A stretch of 6,183 nucleotides of DNA from Chloroflexi bacterium RBG_16_64_32 (GTDB taxonomy: Bacteria; Chloroflexota; Dehalococcoidia; SM23-28-2; RBG-16-64-32). Positions 1-3,989 of the stretch are shown here, one piece after another. The notes under the pieces are model-generated. The model ran no database searches. It saw nothing but the letters and a program-made list of their open reading frames with translations, and was not told the origin of the DNA. The stretch covers positions 1 through 6,183 of the forward strand of contig MGNZ01000153.1 of NCBI GenBank assembly GCA_001795235.1. Reading direction: 5' to 3'. Both the position numbers and the translations under genes were made by a program. Positions within the stretch are counted from its first letter, which is position 1; each line of letters starts with the position of its first letter.

Positions 1-2
1 TG

Positions 3-38
3 CCCAAAGACGCGGTCATGGCAATTATCAGCCCCTAG
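3..38 (+). CDS. Possible 3' end of an upstream gene (partial, unidentified)
   Basis: Read in frame from base 3, eleven codons (PKDAVMAIISP) lead to a TAG stop at 36-38. The codons are GC-ending and plausible as a C-terminal tail, but eleven residues cannot identify a family. The other two plus frames look less protein-like here, although the frame starting at base 2 stays open all the way into merR. The call rests only on a plausible tail and on the non-coding character of the bases that follow. It could be chance. Confidence 0.2.
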   Translation, partial: PKDAVMAIISP

Positions 39-197
39 ATGAGCCCAGCGGTAGAAGACAACCCTTCTCCAAGGGTCAGGTAGAGACGACCGATAGGTTC
101 GAATCCGGGCGAGCTGGCCCCGGCCGCAGGCGCCCGCGCCAACCGGGAAACCCGCCGGTTATCCTTGAAATGGCCTGGAAATTCCCCTTACCAGGGC
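39..197. other. Non-coding leader region with small hairpins and degenerate tRNA-like motifs
   Basis: No gene is supported here. Visible structures are a perfect 6-bp hairpin ACCCTT-CTCC-AAGGGT at 61-76 and a hairpin AACCGG (141-146) / CCGGTT (155-160) with an 8-nt loop. Neither is followed by a T-run, so terminator function for an upstream gene is only possible. Bases 42-54 (AGCCCAGCGGTAG) resemble a tRNA D-arm and 96-106 (GGTTCGAATCC) is a perfect T-loop consensus. The D-stem, anticodon stem, T-stem and acceptor stem between and around them do not pair, so this is not a working tRNA. It may be a decayed one or coincidence. Confidence 0.4.
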
Positions 198-229
198 TTG
201 ACTTTCCATCTGCTGGAAGGTTCTACACT
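198..229 (+). promoter_or_regulatory. MerR-type promoter and operator of the merR/mini-peptide unit
   Basis: The -35 TTGACT is at 198-203 and the -10 TACACT at 224-229. They are separated by 20 bp instead of the usual 17, the hallmark of promoters that MerR-family activators untwist. Between them lies a dyad with 8-bp arms, ACTTTCCA (201-208) and TGGAAGGT (214-221), with one mismatch around a 5-bp centre (TCTGC). The CCTTCC/GGAAGG half-sites resemble those of CueR-class copper promoters as I remember them. The expected transcript start, about 7 bp past the -10, falls at about 235-237, on the merR ATG. The layout predicts autoregulation of merR and the downstream peptide gene. Confidence 0.8.
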
Positions 230-235
230 GACGGT

Positions 236-688
236 ATGACATCGGAACTCACGATAGGGAAACTGGCAGAGCGCAGCCAAGTCCACCCACGGACCATCCG
301 GTTCTACGAAGCGAAAGGGCTGCTGCCTCCCCCGAGAAGGAGCAGATCTGGCTATCGCTTGTATTCCCCCCAGGACGTAAGGCGCCTTGGGCTTGTTCGC
401 GCGGCTCGAGCCCTGGGTTTCAGCATCCGAGAAGTGCACCACCTGATGACGGTGGCCCAGCACGAGGGATGTGCATCGTTCCAGGGCCACGTCGCCCAGC
501 TCATGGTTGCCAAACTGCAAGAGGTAGAGCAGACCATCGAGCAACTCACGTCACTCAGGAACGAACTCCGCGAAGTCTTGAGTTCGCTCGAAGAGCCAGA
601 GGGTGGCTGCGAAAGCAGCGTACTAGATTGCGATGGATGTCGCTGCTTGGGTCAGCCGTGGACTAATCCCTCGGAAGGGAGGAGATGA
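236..688 (+). CDS. MerR-family metal-responsive transcriptional regulator
   Basis: A 150-aa MerR-family activator/repressor. The N-terminal winged helix-turn-helix is clear: TIGKLAERSQVHPRTIRFYE at residues 6-25, then the GLLPPPRR turn and the wing RSGYRLYSPQDVRRL at about 37-51. A long dimerisation helix spans about 80-118. Cys79 lies just before that helix, near the place of the sensor Cys of ZntR/MerR, though the gap to the KLQEVE segment seems about four residues longer, so equivalence is tentative. The tail carries Cys125, 132, 135 and 137, including a CDGCRC motif, consistent with soft-metal sensing (Zn/Cd/Pb/Hg or Cu class). An in-frame ATG at 170 exists but would place the operator inside the gene. 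ATG 236 fits the family N-terminus and the promoter. There is no Shine-Dalgarno at a usable distance (GGAAGG is 15 nt away), so the mRNA is probably leaderless. Its stop TGA overlaps an ATG at 685. The family call is firm; the metal is unknown. Confidence 0.93.
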   Translation: MTSELTIGKLAERSQVHPRTIRFYEAKGLLPPPRRSRSGYRLYSPQDVRRLGLVRAARALGFSIREVHHLMTVAQHEGCASFQGHVAQLMVAKLQEVEQTIEQLTSLRNELREVLSSLEEPEGGCESSVLDCDGCRCLGQPWTNPSEGRR

Positions 689-690
689 CG

Positions 691-804
691 ATGCCGAAAC
701 AGGGTAAACGGCGGCCCCAGCCCCAGAGACCTCGCCCAACCCCGGACGAGACGAAGTGCGGCTGCGGTTGTGACTGCGGCTGCGGCTGTGCTGAAGGTGC
801 CTAA
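691..804 (+). CDS. Cys-rich metallothionein-like mini-peptide (37 aa; 39 aa if started at 685)
   Basis: A very short gene directly behind merR. The peptide has a basic, proline- and arginine-rich N-terminal half (PKQGKRRPQPQRPRPTPDETK) and ends in CGCGCDCGCGC followed by AEGA. That gives six cysteines at residues 23, 25, 27, 29, 31 and 33, all in CxC spacing, as in metal-thiolate ligands. There are no aromatic residues and no signal peptide. A strong AGGGAGG Shine-Dalgarno (676-682) sits 8 nt before ATG 691 but only 2 nt before the in-frame ATG 685, which forms an ATGA overlap with the merR stop. I prefer 691. Co-transcription with a metal sensor suggests a metal-buffering or metal-delivery peptide. 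I do not recognise a named family: SmtA and MymT are longer and have different cysteine spacing. That it is translated is likely from the RBS, the coupling and the non-random composition, but is unproven. Confidence 0.72.
   Translation: MPKQGKRRPQPQRPRPTPDETKCGCGCDCGCGCAEGA
757..792 (+). repeat. Tandem 18-bp duplication encoding the CGCGC blocks
   Basis: The units 757-774 and 775-792 match at 15 of 18 bases. They encode CGCGCD and CGCGCA, so the metal-ligand-like tail looks like a direct duplication of one six-codon unit. Within each unit a TGCGGC hexamer recurs. Confidence 0.75.
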
Positions 805-819
805 GTAGACACCGCCGGC

Positions 820-850
820 TAGCGGGCCTCCTGCCGAGGGAGGCCCGCTA
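820..850. terminator. Stem-loop between convergent genes, probable bidirectional terminator
   Basis: A perfect 12-bp stem, TAGCGGGCCTCC (820-831) and GGAGGCCCGCTA (839-850), closes a 7-nt loop. It lies 15 bp past the stop of the plus-strand peptide gene and 18 bp past the stop of the minus-strand RAM-domain gene, where a shared terminator is expected. Neither side is followed by a T-run, so it is not a canonical intrinsic terminator. It may act as a U-less terminator, or as a 3' stabilising hairpin with Rho. Confidence 0.65.
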
Positions 851-868
851 CGTCTCCCTAAGGCCCCC

Positions 869-1105
869 CTAGTCCGGAAGCGTCACAAGAGAGGTAGTAC
901 TCTCGATCCCTTCGATGCCCCGGATCCTTTCGCCGAGTATCGGTGGGATGTCCTGGAGGTTGGCCACCTCGATCTCGACCACGATATCGTAGGGGCCCAT
1001 CACTTCGTGCACCTCCCCGATACCGGGGATCTCGCGAATCGACTGCACGACCCGCCTTGTCTTGCCGGGATCGGCGACCACCAGGACGTATGCTTTTACT
1101 GTCAT
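869..1105 (-). CDS. Stand-alone Lrp/AsnC ligand-binding (RAM) domain protein
   Basis: A 78-aa protein consisting only of the alpha/beta effector domain of Lrp/AsnC regulators, with a beta-alpha-beta-beta-alpha-beta order: KAYVLVVAD (4-12), a helix at about 15-26, EVHEVMGPYDIVVEIEV (31-47) with the characteristic G-x-YD at 37-40, a helix at about 50-63, then IESTTSLVTL. There is no helix-turn-helix, so it cannot bind DNA by the usual Lrp route. Such single-domain proteins (SraM type) form oligomers that bind amino acids or partner with full-length Lrp proteins. The ATG at 1105 is preceded by AGGGAG (1112-1117) at 6-nt spacing. An in-frame extension to 1192 has no RBS and would cover the promoter. 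It is divergent from korA, so a role in sensing an amino acid tied to 2-oxoglutarate metabolism is conceivable but unshown. Confidence 0.88.
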   Translation of the reverse strand: MTVKAYVLVVADPGKTRRVVQSIREIPGIGEVHEVMGPYDIVVEIEVANLQDIPPILGERIRGIEGIESTTSLVTLPD

Positions 1106-1145
1106 CAGACGCTCCCTGAAACTAGCGTGGCCCGGAGTTGCCGCA

Positions 1146-1151
1146 ATTATA
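1146..1151 (-). promoter_or_regulatory. -10 box for the RAM-domain gene
   Basis: On the minus strand this hexamer reads TATAAT, a perfect sigma-70 -10. It lies 40 bp upstream of the start codon and predicts a 5' leader of roughly 30-35 nt. No convincing -35 is visible at 16-18 bp (GGTCTT at 17 bp is a poor match), so an activator or another contact may be needed. Confidence 0.45.
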
Positions 1152-1255
1152 CACCAACACGTGGGATTAAGACCTCGGCACGGCAGACACAATCCGATCT
1201 ATCGTGTTAAGATAACTGCGAGCTTGGCAAATTGATAGTCTGTCCCAACCAGCCG

Positions 1256-1276
1256 GGGGGCGGCAATCCGGCCCCC
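1256..1276 (+). other. GC-rich stem-loop in the divergent intergenic region
   Basis: GGGGGC (1256-1261) pairs with GCCCCC (1271-1276). Two further G-C pairs are possible across a bulged G at 1270, closing a CAAT loop. It lies about 90 bp upstream of korA, between the divergent genes. There is no T-run. The function is unknown; it could separate divergent transcripts or be an incidental product of GC-rich sequence. Confidence 0.35.
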
Positions 1277-1293
1277 GTTCAGCCCCAATATAC

Positions 1294-1320
1294 CAGGTGT
1301 GCAATGATACCTGTCATAGT
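1294..1320 (+). promoter_or_regulatory. Candidate operator and -10 region upstream of korA
   Basis: CAGGTGT (1294-1300) and ATACCTG (1307-1313) form inverted arms with one mismatch around a 6-bp centre, typical of a dimeric regulator site. Immediately downstream, TGTCATAGT (1312-1320) can be read as a weak extended -10 (TG at 1312-1313, CATAGT at 1315-1320). No good -35 is present. If the -10 is right, the leader to the GTG at 1364 is about 38 nt and the palindrome covers the spacer, fitting repression or activation at this promoter. The regulator is unknown. Confidence 0.35.
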
Positions 1321-1363
1321 GCCCCTGCTGCGGGCGGATGGGTGGACATAGGGGAGCGCTGCA

Positions 1364-3094
1364 GTGGCCAAGGACAATTTCATTATCCGTATAGGCGGCG
1401 ACACCGCCGTCGGTGGCGTCATCAGCACCGGCGACAACTTCGCCGCCGCGGCCGCCCGTATAGGCTTTCGCACCTTCACTTTCCGCACCTACCCATCCGA
1501 GATCAAGGGCGGGCACGCCTGGTTTCAGGTCCGCATCTCTAACAAGCCGGTCTACTCTCTCGGCGACGGCTGCGACATCCTCATCGCCTTTGATCAGCAT
1601 GCTTACGAGCTTCACCAAGGCGACCTGAGCCAGAACGGCGTCCTCTTGTATGACTCAGACCTGGTGCAGCCGTCCCCAAACGGCAACATCATCCGCTACG
1701 GCATCCCCTTCCAGAAGATCGCACGGCAGGAGCTGGAGTTCGTGCGCGGCACCAACGTCCTTATCCTCGGCGTGATGGCGGGGCTGTTCGGACTTCCTCC
1801 GGCGTCGCTTAAGGAGATGGTCAAGACGCGGTACAAGCGCCGCGCTGAGCTCATGGAGAAGAACATCCAGGCCCTGGACTACGGGTACGAGTACACAAAA
1901 ACGATCCAGAAGGAAGATAAGTTCTGGCTGGGCACCGCCGACCACGTGGCGCGGCTGATCATGACCGGCAATGACGCCATCACCGCCGGCGCCCTCCACG
2001 CCGGCTGCCGCTACTTCGCCGGCTACCCGATTACGCCCGCGTCCGACATCCTCGAGACGATGGCCAGTCAGCTCCCACGCTTCGGCGGCGTCTGCCTCCA
2101 GGCGGAGGATGAGATGGCGGCCCTGGCCTCCGTCATCGGCGCATCGTACGCGGGCACCAAAGCTATGACCGCCACCTCCGGGCCCGGCTTCTCCCTGATG
2201 ACGGAACTCCTGGGGCTGGCTTCCATGGCGGAGATACCCCTCGTTATCGTGAACTCCCAGCGGTCAGGCCCCAGCACCGGCATGCCGACCAAGCTGGAGC
2301 AAGGTGACCTCTTCCAGGCCCTATACGGCGGCCATGGCGATTTCCCCCGCATAGTCCTGGCCCCCGCCTCAGTGCAGAACTGCTTCCGCGTTTCGGTGCT
2401 GGCCTTCGGCCTGGCGGAAAAGTATCAGTGTCCCGTAATTCTCCTCTCAGACCAGTCCCTCTCCCACCGCACCGAGACGATAGGGCATGTGGATACCGAC
2501 GTTTTCCCGGTCGTGGACCGCCTGCGGCCCGATGGCGTGGACCCCGAGACCTATCTTCGTTACCAGTACACCGATGACGGCGTCTCCCCGATGGCGATCC
2601 CCGGCCTGGATTCCCACACCTACGTGGCCCCGGGCCTGGAGCACGACGAGCGGGGCCATCCCCAACTGTCGCCGGAGGTCCACGAAAGGATGACTGCCAA
2701 GCGGTTCCGCAAGCTCGACACCGCCCGTCTGGAGATCGACAACGAGGAGCTGTGCCCGCGTTACGGGGACGACCAGGCCGATCTGGGCATCATCGGCTGG
2801 GGCGCCACCCAGGGCTCCATTCGGGAGGCAGTGGACCGAGCGCTGGCGGCCGGCCTCAAGGTGGCGGCCATGCACCCTCGGGTGCTCAACCCCCTACCTG
2901 AGGAGAGGCTGCGCGAGTTCGTGAGCTCCGTGAAGCACGTACTGGTGCCGGAGGTCAACTACCAGGGGCAGTTCGCTCACCACCTGGCCGCCAACCTGGG
3001 GGTGCAGGCGATACGCCTCAACAAGATCGGCGGCCTCCCCTTCACGCCGGGCGAGATCTACAACAAGATTGAGGAGGTGTTGGTCCATGCCTGA
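1364..3094 (+). CDS. korA: 2-oxoglutarate:ferredoxin oxidoreductase, fused gamma-alpha subunit
   Basis: The larger subunit (576 aa) of the CoA- and thiamine-diphosphate-dependent enzyme that interconverts 2-oxoglutarate and succinyl-CoA plus CO2 using ferredoxin. Residues about 5-190 form the gamma domain (IIRIGGDTAVGGVISTGDNF at 7-25, then TYPSEIKGGHAWFQV). Residues about 200-576 form the alpha part with the family signature YPITP at 221-225, AEDEMAA at 247-253, TSGPG at 271-275 and GPSTGMPTKLEQGDL at 302-316. The last block is strongly KorA-like. The gamma glycine loop is GGDTAVGG, where I recall GDSGxG in actinobacterial KorA. The GTG start at 1364 has GGGGAG at 1351-1356, 7 nt away. The gene overlaps korB by 8 bp, implying translational coupling. 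2-Oxoglutarate specificity is inferred from motif style and the TCA neighbours; another 2-oxoacid is possible. Confidence 0.93.
   Translation: MAKDNFIIRIGGDTAVGGVISTGDNFAAAAARIGFRTFTFRTYPSEIKGGHAWFQVRISNKPVYSLGDGCDILIAFDQHAYELHQGDLSQNGVLLYDSDLVQPSPNGNIIRYGIPFQKIARQELEFVRGTNVLILGVMAGLFGLPPASLKEMVKTRYKRRAELMEKNIQALDYGYEYTKTIQKEDKFWLGTADHVARLIMTGNDAITAGALHAGCRYFAGYPITPASDILETMASQLPRFGGVCLQAEDEMAALASVIGASYAGTKAMTATSGPGFSLMTELLGLASMAEIPLVIVNSQRSGPSTGMPTKLEQGDLFQALYGGHGDFPRIVLAPASVQNCFRVSVLAFGLAEKYQCPVILLSDQSLSHRTETIGHVDTDVFPVVDRLRPDGVDPETYLRYQYTDDGVSPMAIPGLDSHTYVAPGLEHDERGHPQLSPEVHERMTAKRFRKLDTARLEIDNEELCPRYGDDQADLGIIGWGATQGSIREAVDRALAAGLKVAAMHPRVLNPLPEERLREFVSSVKHVLVPEVNYQGQFAHHLAANLGVQAIRLNKIGGLPFTPGEIYNKIEEVLVHA
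3071..3078 (+). promoter_or_regulatory. Ribosome binding site that fixes the korB start
   Basis: GAGGAGGT lies inside the end of korA, 8 nt before the ATG at 3087. The alternative in-frame TTG at 3069 would place this site downstream of the start, so ATG 3087 is chosen. Confidence 0.8.
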
Positions 3095-3956
3095 TGGCGC
3101 CAAAGTGGCGCGCGCTCCGGGAGCGGAGGTCATCTCCGTCAAGGAGTACAAGAGCGGCGATAAGCCTATCTGGTGTCCCGGCTGCGGCGATTTTGGAGTT
3201 CTCAGCGCCACCTACAAGGCGCTGGCCGCCCTTCAGCTCCAGCGACACGAAGTTGTCGTCGTTTCGGGCATCGGCTGCTCCAGCCGCACGCCGTACTTCC
3301 TGAGCACTTTCGGCGTGCACGGGGTCCACGGCCGGTCGCTGCCCATCGCCACCGGCATCAAGCTCGCCAACCCTGCCCTCACTATCCTTGTGATGGGCGG
3401 CGACGGCGACCTGATGTCGATCGGCACCGGCCACTTCACTCACGCCGCCGCCCGCAACATAGACCTCACATGTGTCATGATGGACAATCAGACCTACGGC
3501 CTCACCAAAGCCCAGTCCTCGCCCACCTCCTTCCTGGGCCACAAGTCCAAGTCGACTCCCTACGGCGTCGTCGCCAAGCCAATCAACCCTGTCCTCTTCG
3601 CCCTCGCAAGCGGCGCCAGCTACGTCGCCCGCGGTTACTCCGCGCGGCCCAACGACCTAGCGGACATCATCGCCGGGGGGATCAGGCACCCAGGGTTCGC
3701 CTTCATCCACGTTCAGAGCCCTTGCGCCGAGTTCTTCAATACGTACGACTACTACGACGAGCACGTCGAAAGCTTGCCGCCTGACTGGGACGCGCATGAT
3801 CTGAAGGCCGCCGTCGACCTGGCGCTCACCGAGGAGAAGAGGCATCTGGGCGTCATCTATGAGGAGGAGCGGACGGCTCTCAGCGACGCGGTCCGGAAGT
3901 TCGAACCTGACACCAAGCAGTTTGACCTGACCGCGTATCTACAGCGCTTCAGTTAG
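3087..3956 (+). CDS. korB: 2-oxoglutarate:ferredoxin oxidoreductase, beta subunit
   Basis: A 289-aa subunit that carries thiamine diphosphate and the [4Fe-4S] cluster of the KorAB enzyme. Visible motifs are WCPGCGDFGV at 29-38, SGIGCSSR at 60-67, the HGRSLPIATG loop at 81-90, the TPP/Mg motif GGDGDLMSIG at 104-113 with MMDNQTYGLTKAQSSPTS at 131-148, and VQSPCAEFF at 209-217. Cys30, Cys33, Cys64 and Cys213 have the spacing of the four cluster ligands known from Sulfolobus OFOR (12, 15, 46, 197). The cluster site thus looks complete. There is no ferredoxin-like domain, so an external ferredoxin must carry the electrons. The start at 3087 has a strong RBS within korA. aconitase follows 33 bp downstream, probably on the same transcript. 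The family is certain; substrate preference is inferred as for korA. Confidence 0.94.
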   Translation: MPDGAKVARAPGAEVISVKEYKSGDKPIWCPGCGDFGVLSATYKALAALQLQRHEVVVVSGIGCSSRTPYFLSTFGVHGVHGRSLPIATGIKLANPALTILVMGGDGDLMSIGTGHFTHAAARNIDLTCVMMDNQTYGLTKAQSSPTSFLGHKSKSTPYGVVAKPINPVLFALASGASYVARGYSARPNDLADIIAGGIRHPGFAFIHVQSPCAEFFNTYDYYDEHVESLPPDWDAHDLKAAVDLALTEEKRHLGVIYEEERTALSDAVRKFEPDTKQFDLTAYLQRFS

Positions 3957-3975
3957 CGAATCGATTGTCGCCGAC

Positions 3976-3981
3976 AGGAGG
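3976..3981 (+). promoter_or_regulatory. Ribosome binding site supporting the TTG start of the aconitase gene
   Basis: A perfect AGGAGG lies 8 nt before the TTG at 3990. The nearby GTGs at 3983 and 3985 are ruled out: the first is followed at once by TGA, and the second is in another frame. Confidence 0.8.
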
Positions 3982-3989
3982 AGTGTGAG

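Noticed and set aside
31..120. A functional tRNA gene
   Set aside because: The T-loop consensus is present, but the T-stem (93-97 against 105-109), D-stem, a 7-nt anticodon loop and the acceptor stem all fail to pair, and no CCA-like end follows.
2..235. Open frame continuous with merR from the left edge, with an in-frame ATG at 170
   Set aside because: The encoded stretch is Arg/Pro/Gly-rich with no family resemblance, and a complete MerR promoter and operator sits at 198-229. MerR proteins begin just before the TIGKLAE segment, which fits ATG 236.
1106..1192. N-terminal extension of the RAM-domain gene on the minus strand
   Set aside because: It would add 29 Cys-containing residues unlike the family, lacks an RBS and covers the TATAAT box at 1146-1151. 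ATG 1105 has a good RBS.
1199..1618. Minus-strand ORF across the korA start
   Set aside because: It lacks recognisable motifs and overlaps the conserved gamma domain of korA. It is a shadow of that frame.
3173..3784. Long alternative-frame ORF inside korB
   Set aside because: It is an Arg/Pro/His-rich shadow frame typical of GC-rich coding DNA, and korB has all its family motifs in the real frame.
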